Part shown: positions 16,029-26,239 of the stretch, piece after piece
How the letters are laid out: every line of letters begins with the position of its first letter
Numbering within the stretch: position 1 is the first letter of the stretch
Program-made: the position numbers and the translations under genes
Assembly (NCBI RefSeq): GCF_025907915.1
Contig: NZ_JAPAAF010000037.1
Coordinates: 1-45,295, forward strand
Source of the DNA: Gaoshiqia sediminis
GTDB lineage: Bacteria; Bacteroidota; Bacteroidia; Bacteroidales; Prolixibacteraceae
Length of the DNA stretch: 45,295 bases
Direction of reading: 5' to 3'
Notes under the pieces: generated by a model
What the model saw: the letters and a program-made list of their open reading frames with translations, nothing else
Database searches by the model: none
What the model was told of the DNA's origin: nothing

Positions 16029-19000
16029 ATGAAAAATGCAATGAAAAGCTTTTGTTTTATTTTAATGGTCTTTAGTTCGCTTTTATCTTTTGCACAACAA
16101 CGCACCATTTCCGGAACAATAAAGTCAGGTGATGGAGAACCATTACCCGGTGCGACTATTGTAGTAAAAGGGACGACGAACGGGACAATTACGGATTTTG
16201 ATGGTAAATATCAAATCCAGGCCAATCAGGGGGATATGTTGATTGTTTCTTTTATTGGCTTCAATGATGCATCACAAGTGGTTGGTGCAGAAAGTGTTTA
16301 TGACTTTATTCTAGAAGAAGACACCGAACAACTGGAAGAAGTGGTTGTCACGGGGTACGCAGTTGAGAAAAAAGCAGATATCACCGGGGCAATTTCCATT
16401 GTCAAAACCGAAGATTTAGGCCAGGTATCAACTCCAAACGTCGTATCAAAGCTACAGTCGAAGGTGCCTGGCTTAACGCTGACATCGTCAGGAGTACCGG
16501 GAGGTAATGATACCCAAATCTCGATACGTGGTTTAACATCTGTATTTGGAGGAACAGGTCCGCTTTGGGTTATCGATGGTGTTCAAACAACATCACCGGC
16601 AGGTTTAAACCCCAATGATATTGAAAGTATTCAGGTACTAAAAGATGCTGCCTCAGCAGGTATTTACGGAACCGAAGCAGCAAGAGGTGTTATTATTGTT
16701 ACAACTAAACAAGCTAAAACCGGAGCACATAAAATTACGTTGGACAGTCGGGTGACATTGAACACGGTACGTGACAATTTCAGCGTGTTAGATGCCCAGG
16801 AATGGTTAGATGTAAGATATATAGCCCAAGGGAACGTCCCTGTAACAGCAGGCAGCTTTACTTATACGCCCGGAACACCTTTACCTGAGTTTTTAGATGC
16901 AGACAATAACCTGAGATTATCTAATACAAATTGGATTGATGTTATTTTGAAAAACTCCGTTTCTACAACTACCGACCTGGGATACTCTTATGGTAACAAA
17001 CGGTGGAAAGTATTTATGGGTTTAGGATATACGAAGGACGATGGATTAGTCGAGTATACGTATTACGAACGCAAAAACTTCAGGTTAAACAGCAGCGTTA
17101 AATTGTTTAACGATAAACTGACAATCGGTGAGAATCTTACAGTGGCAAATTTCCAGGAAGTAAAAGGAAATTCGATGGAAGACGCCTTGTTGCAAAATCC
17201 GTTAATTCCGCTAAAAGCGGAAGACGGAACCTGGGGAGGCCCCGTTGGAGCAGGGCTTCAGGATAAATGGAATCCTCTGGCGATTTTATATATAAACAGG
17301 AATAACACTCAAAAAACATGGAGGACATTTGGCAATGTATACGCTGATCTCGAAATTATTGGAGAGTTGAAGTTCAGCACCAAGTTCAATTTTGACAATA
17401 ATCGTTTTAAGTTTGATGAGCAAACAGAAGCTTTTAATCAAAACGGAAGTATTTTAGGAAACCTGGTCTACCTTTCGAATGGCGAGGAAGTTGCACGGTA
17501 TGCTCGAAACAGGAACAATACGGACACCTACATCTTCACAAATCTGCTAACCTATAGTCGCGAATTTGGTGTACATTCATTAAACGCGTTTGTTGGCCAT
17601 GAAGTATATTGGAAAAATCAGGATAACAGCTATTATCGTATTCAGGTTCCCTATGGTACTGAGGTCGACTTTGAAAACGTCGAAGCTTATGATATTCTGG
17701 CCGATAACAGTAATCTGGATGCCTATGGCATAGGCGCAGACAGTCGTAGAGAATCGATGTTTGCAAAAACATCTTACGACTATAAAGACAAATATTACCT
17801 ATCTGCCAGTATTCGACGGGACGGATCTTCACGTTTTGGCCGCAATAACAGATATGCGGTATTCCCGACAGCATCAATTGGCTGGACCCTAAGTAATGAA
17901 AATTTCCTGAAGAATAATGCCAAAGTAAATAACTTAAAGCTCAGAGCTTCATGGGGAGCCAACGGAAACGCGGATATTCTTGAATACGCGCAATATTCGA
18001 TTTACCAGCAGGCAATTGAAAATAGTAACTATGATTTGAACGGCAATGGAAGTGGCGAAATTGATTTAGGAGTATCGCCAAACCAAGTTGGTAATCCGGA
18101 TCTGAAATGGGAACAGTCGTATCAAACCAATCTGGGGTTGGATGCTAGTTTATTCGACAGCAAGATAAACTTAGTTATCGACTTATACGAAAAGAAAACA
18201 TCAGATTTGTTATTACAGATCATTCAGCCATCGGTATTAGGTGAGGCGGGAAAAACTTTATTTTTCAACGCGGGCGACATGACCAATAAAGGGATAGATG
18301 TGGTTGTAGGCTATAAATCTTCTCCTCGAAATAAATTTACCTATGGGGCAGACCTTACTTTTTCAGCTTATGAGAACGAAGTAACAAAGCTTAACAACTC
18401 AGACAACTTCATCCTAAATGGGGTGTCTTACACAGGTGTTGGTCACCCAATCGGGTCTTACTTTGGATATGTTGCTGACGGTATTTTCAGAACCCCGGAA
18501 GAAGTGGCCGTACATGCAGCCCAACCGGGAAAGGCATTAGGTAACATCAGATACAGGGATCTGAATGGGGATGGTGTGATTAATCAAGATGACAGGACCA
18601 TTATCGGAAATCCGCATCCCGATTTTATGTATGGAATAAGTTTATACGCCGGATATAAAAATTGGGATTTTAATGTGTTCTTCGATGGAAGACAGGGTAA
18701 CGATATGTATAATGCCCAACGCGAAATGCTCGACTTTCCCTATTTTGGCTTTAACCACGGGAGAAACACCTTAGATGCCTGGGCTGTAAATAACGCTAAC
18801 TCTCTTATACCGGCATTAAGTACCTCAGATGTTAACGATCAGAAACGAGCTTCTACTTATTTCGTCGAAGACGGTTCATACTTCAGGCTTAAGAGTGTAA
18901 ATATTGGGTACAACTTCACCGCCAAGGCGGACAGCTTTTTTAAGAAGATAGGATTGGAATCGGGGAAAGTCTACATACAGGCGGAAAATCTGATGACCAT

Positions 19001-19124
19001 AACCTCTTTTACGGGATTTGACTACGAAGTACCAGGGCTTAGCAGAACCGGTATTGGTATTGCAGGCATGGGCGTGTATCCCCATACTAAAACTTATAGT
19101 TTCGGACTTAACCTACAATTTTAA
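16029..19124 (+). CDS. susC: SusC-family TonB-dependent fructan transporter
   Basis: Outer-membrane importer of about 1,031 aa. It has a signal peptide ending SFAQ, then a carboxypeptidase-like domain (RTISGTIKSGDGEPLPGATI...), then the SusC-type EEVVVTGYA and plug (VSKLQSKVPGLTL...ISIRG). The 22-strand barrel ends in an aromatic-terminated strand (YSFGLNLQF). I prefer ATG 16029 (or 16041) because 16017 lies inside the preceding gene. It is followed after 4 bases by susD, the invariable partner. The substrate is inferred from the surrounding GH32 genes: fructan oligosaccharides produced at the cell surface. Confidence 0.95.
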   Translation: MKNAMKSFCFILMVFSSLLSFAQQRTISGTIKSGDGEPLPGATIVVKGTTNGTITDFDGKYQIQANQGDMLIVSFIGFNDASQVVGAESVYDFILEEDTEQLEEVVVTGYAVEKKADITGAISIVKTEDLGQVSTPNVVSKLQSKVPGLTLTSSGVPGGNDTQISIRGLTSVFGGTGPLWVIDGVQTTSPAGLNPNDIESIQVLKDAASAGIYGTEAARGVIIVTTKQAKTGAHKITLDSRVTLNTVRDNFSVLDAQEWLDVRYIAQGNVPVTAGSFTYTPGTPLPEFLDADNNLRLSNTNWIDVILKNSVSTTTDLGYSYGNKRWKVFMGLGYTKDDGLVEYTYYERKNFRLNSSVKLFNDKLTIGENLTVANFQEVKGNSMEDALLQNPLIPLKAEDGTWGGPVGAGLQDKWNPLAILYINRNNTQKTWRTFGNVYADLEIIGELKFSTKFNFDNNRFKFDEQTEAFNQNGSILGNLVYLSNGEEVARYARNRNNTDTYIFTNLLTYSREFGVHSLNAFVGHEVYWKNQDNSYYRIQVPYGTEVDFENVEAYDILADNSNLDAYGIGADSRRESMFAKTSYDYKDKYYLSASIRRDGSSRFGRNNRYAVFPTASIGWTLSNENFLKNNAKVNNLKLRASWGANGNADILEYAQYSIYQQAIENSNYDLNGNGSGEIDLGVSPNQVGNPDLKWEQSYQTNLGLDASLFDSKINLVIDLYEKKTSDLLLQIIQPSVLGEAGKTLFFNAGDMTNKGIDVVVGYKSSPRNKFTYGADLTFSAYENEVTKLNNSDNFILNGVSYTGVGHPIGSYFGYVADGIFRTPEEVAVHAAQPGKALGNIRYRDLNGDGVINQDDRTIIGNPHPDFMYGISLYAGYKNWDFNVFFDGRQGNDMYNAQREMLDFPYFGFNHGRNTLDAWAVNNANSLIPALSTSDVNDQKRASTYFVEDGSYFRLKSVNIGYNFTAKADSFFKKIGLESGKVYIQAENLMTITSFTGFDYEVPGLSRTGIGIAGMGVYPHTKTYSFGLNLQF

Positions 19125-19128
19125 CGAG

Positions 19129-20817
19129 ATGAAAAAATTACTAATAATAGCAATTGCAGTATCACTGCTTGCTGCATGCCAATCAGACTTTTTGGATGTA
19201 GCTCCGGAAAATGTAGTTTCTGAAGATAATCTGGACCCGGAACAACTTGTTGTGAGTGCTTACAGTGGATTAGATTATCGGTTTAACACAGGGGAGTTTA
19301 GGGATAACTGGCCTTTTGACCACGCACCTTCTAATTGGTGTTTCTCGGATATTCGAAGTGGAGACGCCTATAAAGGCGGCGGAGGTGTTGGTGATAATCC
19401 AGGCGGCGGTATGCATGCATTGGAAATACACCAGGTTTTTCCTTCGTCCGAGAATGCTTACAATTTGTGGCGTGCACTCTATTTTGGAATCTTCAGGATA
19501 AATAATGCAATAATTGTCCTGAATAACACTTCTGATTTTTCCCAAAAAGAATTAAGAATAGCCGAATTGAAAGTGCTGAGGGCCCATTTCTATTTCGAAT
19601 TGATGAAAAATTTTGGATCCTTCGCCTATATCGATGAAAACACACCGGTTGAAAGCGTTGCCAGTGTGGAAAACTCTTTTGATACAGCCTTTTTATGGGG
19701 AAAAATTGAGAATGACCTAAATGCAGCGATTCCTGTGTTGCCCGAAACCCAAGCGGATTTAGGACGGGTAAACAAACTGGTTGCTTATGCCTTCCTGGCC
19801 AAGGCTAAATTATTTCAGAAACAATGGAGTGAGGTTATTACCAATGCAGACAAGGTAATAGCCGGGCCATATGATTTGGTTGATGACCTCGAAAAACTCT
19901 ATTCAACACCTGGATATGGTAATTCTGAAAATGTATTTGCCATCCAGTATTCTGTAAATGATGGATCGGAGTACGGAAATTTAAATTTTGGAGATCTGAT
20001 AAATTCTCCTGATTCCCCGTCTGATGATACAAATCACCCCTATTTAAATGGAGACGATTTTCATAAACCGTCACAAAATGTTGTAAACGCATTTAAAGTT
20101 GGTTCGGATGGATTGCCACTATTGGATTCATATAATAGCTCTGATTTGGCATACGATGATACGACAACACCTGTTGACCCAAGATTGGATCACTCTATCG
20201 GTAGACCAACTATAACCTGGAAGCATTGGCAAAACATGCCCATGCAGGTTAACTGGAACAGAGATTTACCAACGTACGGATACTATGTCGTAAAGAAATA
20301 TCAAATTGATCCTTATTCCGATTTAAGGGCGTCAGGTGGTTTTCCCTGGGCTAAAGGGGCACTGGATTTCCCAATAATTAAGTTTAGCGATGTCCTTTTA
20401 TGGAAAGCTGAAGCTGCAATAGAATTAGGTGATGTTGCTACCGGAATGACTATCATTAATCAAATTCGCTCCAGAGCAAAAAATTCGCCCAGAGTTTATG
20501 ATTTTAACATCCCTTCTCAAGACGCAGCTAATTACTCCATTGCCCTGTATCCTGCAGATGTAACTCAGGACTATGCCAGAAAGGCATTACGAATGGAACG
20601 TCGTTTAGAGCTGCATAATGAAGGGCATCACTTTTATGATTTGGTTCGGTGGGGCATTGCTGCGAGTTGGTTAAATGACTACATGTTTAAAGAAAGTGCC
20701 AAAAGGAGTTATTACGCAGGAGCATCATTCACCTCCGGAAGAGATGAATATTTACCGATACCACAAATTGAAATTGATGCATCAGGTGGTGTTTACAAAC
20801 AAAGATCAGGCTATTAA
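19129..20817 (+). CDS. susD: SusD-family (RagB) surface glycan-binding lipoprotein
   Basis: A lipoprotein of about 562 aa that caps the SusC barrel and captures oligosaccharides. The signal peptide MKKLLIIAIAVSLLAAC has the lipobox Cys at residue 17. The N-terminal TPR-like helices include AELKVLRAHFYFELMKNFG, the classic SusD helix. The C-terminal RagB block has ARKALRMERRLELHNEGHHFYDLVRWG and the closing YLPIPQIEIDASGG. An upstream in-frame start at 19018 would overlap susC and lacks a signal peptide, so ATG 19129 is chosen. It is probably co-transcribed with susC (4-base gap). Confidence 0.96.
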   Translation: MKKLLIIAIAVSLLAACQSDFLDVAPENVVSEDNLDPEQLVVSAYSGLDYRFNTGEFRDNWPFDHAPSNWCFSDIRSGDAYKGGGGVGDNPGGGMHALEIHQVFPSSENAYNLWRALYFGIFRINNAIIVLNNTSDFSQKELRIAELKVLRAHFYFELMKNFGSFAYIDENTPVESVASVENSFDTAFLWGKIENDLNAAIPVLPETQADLGRVNKLVAYAFLAKAKLFQKQWSEVITNADKVIAGPYDLVDDLEKLYSTPGYGNSENVFAIQYSVNDGSEYGNLNFGDLINSPDSPSDDTNHPYLNGDDFHKPSQNVVNAFKVGSDGLPLLDSYNSSDLAYDDTTTPVDPRLDHSIGRPTITWKHWQNMPMQVNWNRDLPTYGYYVVKKYQIDPYSDLRASGGFPWAKGALDFPIIKFSDVLLWKAEAAIELGDVATGMTIINQIRSRAKNSPRVYDFNIPSQDAANYSIALYPADVTQDYARKALRMERRLELHNEGHHFYDLVRWGIAASWLNDYMFKESAKRSYYAGASFTSGRDEYLPIPQIEIDASGGVYKQRSGY

Positions 20818-20869
20818 CCGCTGATTATACATAATTAACTATTTACGAACATTAAAAAGAAACGATAAA

Positions 20870-22702
20870 ATGAAAAGCACAATTAAAAATATTAGCAGAT
20901 GGATTCCTGTTCTTTTTTTAGGGATCATTGTGACATTATTCACCAGCTGTGAAAATGACGTGAAATTTAATGACCTGGTACCGGATTATACTTATTCCAT
21001 TATGAGATCCTTCGAAGCTAATGGTCAAAAGGCAACGATTGATCAAACGAATGGAGCGGTGAATTTAACTTTACCAGCGGGAACTGATATTAGTTCTGTA
21101 GTCGTTAATATCACACTTCCTGAAGGGGCTACCGTAGATCCTGCTTCAGGAAGTACAGCTGATTTTTCCGCTGGCCCTGTCGTATTTAAGGTTGCGAATA
21201 ATGGGATAACCAGAGAATATACTGTTACGATAGCAGCTTACGGAGATCCAATGATCATGACCTTTTCGATAGGTGATTATGTTGGCGTTATTGACCAGGT
21301 AAATGGTACAATTGACATTACAGTTGGCAGCCAGGAAAATATGAAAGCATTAACACCTTCATATACCATACCAGGAGGTACCACATCGTCTCCGCAATCA
21401 GGTATAGCTCAAGATTTTACCAATCCAGTCAAATTTACAGTTCTATCGAATGACGGATTTACCGGTAAATCCTATCTGGTAACTGTATCACAACTGGCAG
21501 CTCCAGTAATTGATGTTTTTGCAACCTCGGAGGATGTTTGCGCCGTGACTGGTGTTATCGATAATGATGCATCAACAATTACTGTTATTCTTCCTGCAGG
21601 ATCAGATTTAACTTCTATTTCTCCGGTAATTACACTAAATGATGAGTTAACAGTATCTCCGGTTTCGGGTGTAGCTCAGGATTTCAGCCAGGGAGCAGTA
21701 ACTTATACTGTTACCAATTTGGAAGGTTTAACGACAGAATACCAGGTAACTATATCGGCGAAGGAATCTACTCAAAAAGTAGTCTTTTTAGGAGAAGCTG
21801 ATTGTATAAATACCCTTGAAGATGATGATGCGAAAGCAGCAGCGCAATATTTAAAAGCTCAATATCCTGATGACTTTGCATATATCAAAATTGCAAATGT
21901 TACTGAAGAAGCTTTGGCGAATACGAATGTTGCTATGTTATATTATTTGACCCCACTTACTTCCGGTACGCAATATTTTGCAACAAATGATAATGTTATG
22001 ACACTATTGCCAGCCGAATTACAACCTGGGGCATCTCAGGCTACTGCAATAACAAATTGGGCTAGAGGAGGTGGAAACTTACTCTTGGCAGGAGATCCTA
22101 CTTCATTCATTCATGTTTTAGGTCGTATGCCTGCAGATTATAGTGCTCCAAGGGGATTAGGAAACTATATGTATACTGAATTTGGCTGTGCTGGTGTTGG
22201 CGGTTGTGTCGATTACGATAAACCGGCAGATGATATTTGGGGATTAGGCGTTAGAGATGCCAACAATTCCGGTGACCGAAGGGGACACCCGATATTTAAT
22301 GGTTTGACATTTGCAGGCGATGGGGAACTTTATTTAAACAACGCCGGTACCCGGGAGGCAAGATTGATCTGGTGGCAACACATGGATGGTATTCTGTCAC
22401 CCGGATGTTGTGGACAAGATGCAGCTCTCCTGTTCGAACAAGCAGTAAACGCGGTTAAACTTGGAACATTGCGTCATATCGGCGATGCTTTTGGATATGG
22501 AGCTGTAGAGTTTTTACCGACAACCGGATCGTTGGATGCAAACTTCGACATGAATATCCCCACAGATTTTGCCGGACGAATAATTACGCTTGAAAATACC
22601 ATTATTGGTTATGAATTTGACTCAAATGAAGGAAGAGTCAACGATTATCAAGGTAATATAGAATTGCTTACCTTGAATATTATCGACTATTTAAATGACT
22701 AA
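20870..22702 (+). CDS. DUF5018/DUF4960 surface lipoprotein, long form
   Basis: A 610-aa lipoprotein: the signal ends VTLFTSC with Cys at about residue 27. Three Ig-like DUF5018 repeats follow (about residues 38-123, 125-207, 210-295). Each has a pattern such as ATIDQTNGAVNLTLPAGTDI...ATVDPASGSTADFS...YTVTI. A DUF4960 domain completes it, starting KVVFLGEADCINTLEDDDAKAAAQYL at about residue 302. DUF4960 proteins are found in fructan loci of Bacteroidota. In that setting the likely role is levan/inulin binding at the cell surface, in the position of SusE/F-type proteins. Its C-terminal domain has several Cys residues (GCAGVGGC, GCCGQD) that may form disulfides. Confidence 0.85.
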   Translation: MKSTIKNISRWIPVLFLGIIVTLFTSCENDVKFNDLVPDYTYSIMRSFEANGQKATIDQTNGAVNLTLPAGTDISSVVVNITLPEGATVDPASGSTADFSAGPVVFKVANNGITREYTVTIAAYGDPMIMTFSIGDYVGVIDQVNGTIDITVGSQENMKALTPSYTIPGGTTSSPQSGIAQDFTNPVKFTVLSNDGFTGKSYLVTVSQLAAPVIDVFATSEDVCAVTGVIDNDASTITVILPAGSDLTSISPVITLNDELTVSPVSGVAQDFSQGAVTYTVTNLEGLTTEYQVTISAKESTQKVVFLGEADCINTLEDDDAKAAAQYLKAQYPDDFAYIKIANVTEEALANTNVAMLYYLTPLTSGTQYFATNDNVMTLLPAELQPGASQATAITNWARGGGNLLLAGDPTSFIHVLGRMPADYSAPRGLGNYMYTEFGCAGVGGCVDYDKPADDIWGLGVRDANNSGDRRGHPIFNGLTFAGDGELYLNNAGTREARLIWWQHMDGILSPGCCGQDAALLFEQAVNAVKLGTLRHIGDAFGYGAVEFLPTTGSLDANFDMNIPTDFAGRIITLENTIIGYEFDSNEGRVNDYQGNIELLTLNIIDYLND

Positions 22703-22713
22703 AATTCAATATA

Positions 22714-23820
22714 ATGAAGAGATTAGTTTATGTAAATATAGTAGCGGTTGTAGTCCTTATCTTAGGACTACAATCCTGCAATGAACGCGAAAACTATATG
22801 GACGGGCCCAAGGTTCTTGATATAGTGGAAAGTGTTACCATCAATAGCAAAAGCGCTGAAATTGATCATTTGTCCGGTTCAATAAATATCAGTCTGCCAG
22901 GGGGTACCGATTTAAGTTCTGTGGCATTTGAGGCTTCTGCCCCGGAAGGAGCGACGGTAACGCCTGCAAGCGGATCGAGCCTTGATTTAACGACCCCTTT
23001 TCAGGTGGTTGTGAGTAATGCTGTCTCAGAAAGAACTTATACAATCTATGCGACTTTATTGCCTTCAAAAGTCGCTTTTCTGGGGGATGGTGCAACAATT
23101 GCAGAAATAACTGATGATGATGCGAAGGCTGCTGCCCAATGGACAGAAGCAACTTATGGAAGTGATTTTGTGTACATTTCCTATGCTGATTTATCAGATG
23201 AAGCATTAGATGGTGTTAATGTTATTCTATATGTATATGATAACGTCGGTTCATCGGCTCAACCGGCCGCCTTGTTGGATAATTTAAATGTGCTTTCTAA
23301 ATTTTATGTCCAAGGTGGTAAAATCGTAGCTGGCTTATTGGGAACCGGGCTCGTTGAAGAATTGGGCCGGGATAACTCCGGGCTAAGAAATATTATCGGA
23401 ACCGGAGCAGGAGGTAGTAACCCTGATACCTGGGGGGTTGGGTTTACAGGTTCGCCAGTTTCTAATATTATCTCGGCCGGTTTGGACTTCTACGCCCCGA
23501 ATATGGCCTACGTAATCGATGCGGGATATAAAGAAGACCATAATGCGTTATGGAATTTGGGATCGATCACCACTTCGCCTTATAACACGTTCAATTCACG
23601 CTACGATGCCGAACCAATTGCCGCATGGGATTGGGCAGTAGGCGGTCAGGGTTTTGCAGGTATTATTGTCTGGAATCCATCTGGCAGGTTCGAAGGCTAT
23701 ATTATCACAATTGGAATTGGTGGTATGGAATGGAGTATGAATGATGATCGCGATAATCCCTGGTTAAGTAACGTGCAAAAGATATATAAAAACAGTATTG
23801 ATTATTTATTAGCAAAATAA
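22714..23820 (+). CDS. DUF5018/DUF4960 surface lipoprotein, short form
   Basis: A 368-aa lipoprotein, paralogous to its upstream neighbour 11 bases away. The signal ends LGLQSC (Cys at about residue 22). One DUF5018 repeat (AEIDHLSGSINISLPGGTDL...ATVTPASGSSLDL) is followed by a DUF4960 domain starting KVAFLGDGATIAEITDDDAKAAAQW. Compared with the longer protein it has lost two Ig-like repeats, so it would stand closer to the membrane. The Cys-rich patch of the long form is missing. Probable role: binding of a different part or length of fructan chain. Confidence 0.85.
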   Translation: MKRLVYVNIVAVVVLILGLQSCNERENYMDGPKVLDIVESVTINSKSAEIDHLSGSINISLPGGTDLSSVAFEASAPEGATVTPASGSSLDLTTPFQVVVSNAVSERTYTIYATLLPSKVAFLGDGATIAEITDDDAKAAAQWTEATYGSDFVYISYADLSDEALDGVNVILYVYDNVGSSAQPAALLDNLNVLSKFYVQGGKIVAGLLGTGLVEELGRDNSGLRNIIGTGAGGSNPDTWGVGFTGSPVSNIISAGLDFYAPNMAYVIDAGYKEDHNALWNLGSITTSPYNTFNSRYDAEPIAAWDWAVGGQGFAGIIVWNPSGRFEGYIITIGIGGMEWSMNDDRDNPWLSNVQKIYKNSIDYLLAK

Positions 23821-23843
23821 ATTTCAAGTTTGAGAAAGTAGAA

Positions 23844-23889
23844 GAGAGGCTGACTAAAAATCAAATTAGCCAGTCTCTTTTCATTTTTG
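23844..23889 (+). terminator. Terminator inside the fructan locus
   Basis: AGAGGCTGACTA pairs with TAGCCAGTCTCT (two G-U pairs), followed by TTTTCATTTTTG. It sits between the DUF4960 pair and the second LamG-GH32 gene, so the locus probably has at least two transcription units. Confidence 0.7.
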
Positions 23890-23975
23890 TGGCGTTTTTC
23901 TTTCATGGAAAATCTTTCCTGAAATGGGCTACTTACTGACTTTCGAATCAACGTTCCCCGCTAAAATCTGATAAA

Positions 23976-26156
23976 ATGAGAGTGAAAATAAAATCCATAT
24001 TCATTGGGCTATCTTTTTTTCTTTTTTGCGCATGTACCTCCCAGGAAAAGTACGACGCTAGCTGGTCTTTTGAAGAGAATTTGCAGACTGAAACCATGGA
24101 GACAGTTTCCGGTCAATATTCCGTTATTCGGTCATTTAAAACAAGCGCTGAATTTGTTGCAGGTATAAGTGGAACAGGCCTTCGCACCGATGGGTATTCT
24201 ACTTTCATAAATGCTAAATTCCTCAATGAGGTCTCAGCTCCTGTTTCTCTTGAAGGCTGGTTTGCTCTTGAAACTTATCCAACCGACACTGCCGGATTTT
24301 TCGCTATAGAACAGGATTCGGCAAACTGGATTTCAGCTTGCATCAATCAGTTTGGCGAACCTATGATTTCGGTTTGTAACGATGGAAAAATATCCTGGTA
24401 TCCTTCCAACACCAAAATGGAGAGATTTAAGTGGCTAAATGTTATTTTAAGTGTCTCAGATAATAAGGTAGTCCTTTTCCTGAATGGAGAAAGACTCGTA
24501 TTCGCGGGTGGCGAGTCATTTAAAACGCCAGATTCATTTACGAGCATTTTGATCGGACGGGATACACGCGAAAAGAAGATCCATATTTTCCCGGTTACTT
24601 ATATCAATGGGATTATTGATGAGGTAAAGGTTTGGAATAGGGCGCTTTCGGAAAGTGATCTGAACAAGAAAGAAATTGAATTACTGGTTGAAAACAGCCC
24701 TAGCCTGGCGATACCGGAGATACGGTTTGAAGGTGATTTCAACCGCCCAAAATACCATATTCTCCCGGCAGCAAACTGGACCAATGAAACACACGGACTA
24801 ATCTATTATAAAGGGAAATACCACATTTTCAACCAAAAAAATGGGAACAATGTCTATCTGGGCCAAATCAACTGGGGACATTTCAGCAGTCCTGATTTGA
24901 TGCAGTGGACGGAACATCGCCCTGTCCTCACCCCGGAGCCGGGCTACGACCAGCTGGGGATCTGGTCGGGACACGCGGTGATTGATGATTCGGGAACCCC
25001 CGCAATCATGTACACCGGTGGCAATGGCGGACCGAATGGAATGTGCCTGGCGTTTCCGAAGGACAGCAGCTTGATTGAATGGGAGAAGTACAATGGGAAC
25101 CCGGTGGTTGACGGACCTCCGCAACAATATACACGAAAAGATTTTCGTGATCCTTATGTGTGGAAGGAAAACGATACCTGGTATATGATCGTTGGTTTTG
25201 GCATAGAAGAAGATGTGAAAAAAGGGACTGTATTGCTTTACCAATCTTCCGACCTGAAGAATTGGGAGTATTTACATCCCTTGTTTACAGGTGATCCCGC
25301 CAATGACGGTTCGGGCATATTTTGGGAAATGCCTGTTTTCTGGAAAATGAACGGAAAGTATATTCTTTCTGTGAATCCAATCCCCTATGACGGAAAACCG
25401 GCAGTAGCCATTTATTGGGTTGGTGATTTTGTCAACTATCATTTTGTTCCCGATCATAAAAAACCGCAAAAGCTTGAAGTAATCAATCGCATGCTTTCGC
25501 CATCAGTTGCCCTGGACGAAGACGGTCAAACCACGGCCATCGCAATCATCCCCGATCTTATCCCGGCGGAAATGCAAATGAAGCAGGGCTGGACACATCT
25601 ATACAGCATCCCGCGTACCTGGGATTTGGTGAATGGAAAGATTTACCAACAACCGCATCCGGCGATCCAAAAATTGAGGAAAGATCAAACTTCCTTCCCC
25701 GAACAGGAAATAACCCCCGGGAAAAACCTGGTTGTTTCAACCGGAAAGCATCAGTTGGAAATTATAGCCAAAATCGTTCCTCAAAATTGCGAACGTTTTG
25801 GGTTTAATATAGGCAAGAACGCGGAGAACGGGGAAGTAACGCCGATCTGTTTCGATCTCAAAAATGACAAACTGCTGGTTGATTTGACACACTCAAGCAA
25901 AAACGAACAGATATACAAAAAAATGGAATCGGGAGACTACAAGCTCAACAAAAATGAACCGGTTGAATTGCACCTGTTTATCGATGGCTCGGTGGTGGAA
26001 GGCTTCATTAACGGTAAAGATGCTTTTACAACACGTATTTTCCCGGAATTTGAGAACAGTAATGAAGTGGAGCTCTTTTCTGAAGGTGGGAATATTCTCT
26101 TGAAAGAATTAATGCTTTGGGGGCTTAAAAGTAGTAGTAATCAAACTGACTTTTAA
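23976..26156 (+). CDS. LamG-GH32 surface lipoprotein, second paralogue, Asp-to-Glu at nucleophile
   Basis: A 726-aa lipoprotein with the same architecture as the gene at 13826. The signal ends FFLFCAC (Cys near residues 18-20), then a LamG-like domain (about 30-235), the GH32 propeller (about 250-545) and the beta-sandwich (LFIDGSVVEGFINGKDAFTTRIFP). The nucleophile motif is NWTNETHG, so Glu stands at about residue 271 where Asp is usual. FRDPYVW (about 392) and FWEMP (about 451) retain the other two catalytic carboxylates. The two paralogues share the substitution but differ widely elsewhere, which argues for a maintained function and not a random loss. It is separated from the preceding genes by a terminator. 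Confidence 0.85.
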   Translation: MRVKIKSIFIGLSFFLFCACTSQEKYDASWSFEENLQTETMETVSGQYSVIRSFKTSAEFVAGISGTGLRTDGYSTFINAKFLNEVSAPVSLEGWFALETYPTDTAGFFAIEQDSANWISACINQFGEPMISVCNDGKISWYPSNTKMERFKWLNVILSVSDNKVVLFLNGERLVFAGGESFKTPDSFTSILIGRDTREKKIHIFPVTYINGIIDEVKVWNRALSESDLNKKEIELLVENSPSLAIPEIRFEGDFNRPKYHILPAANWTNETHGLIYYKGKYHIFNQKNGNNVYLGQINWGHFSSPDLMQWTEHRPVLTPEPGYDQLGIWSGHAVIDDSGTPAIMYTGGNGGPNGMCLAFPKDSSLIEWEKYNGNPVVDGPPQQYTRKDFRDPYVWKENDTWYMIVGFGIEEDVKKGTVLLYQSSDLKNWEYLHPLFTGDPANDGSGIFWEMPVFWKMNGKYILSVNPIPYDGKPAVAIYWVGDFVNYHFVPDHKKPQKLEVINRMLSPSVALDEDGQTTAIAIIPDLIPAEMQMKQGWTHLYSIPRTWDLVNGKIYQQPHPAIQKLRKDQTSFPEQEITPGKNLVVSTGKHQLEIIAKIVPQNCERFGFNIGKNAENGEVTPICFDLKNDKLLVDLTHSSKNEQIYKKMESGDYKLNKNEPVELHLFIDGSVVEGFINGKDAFTTRIFPEFENSNEVELFSEGGNILLKELMLWGLKSSSNQTDF

Positions 26157-26239
26157 ATGGTGAACCCAATTAACCTCAAGCTGAACTTAATGTAAGCGAA
26201 AGTAGAACAACCGGATATAAACAATTTAAACAATAATCA

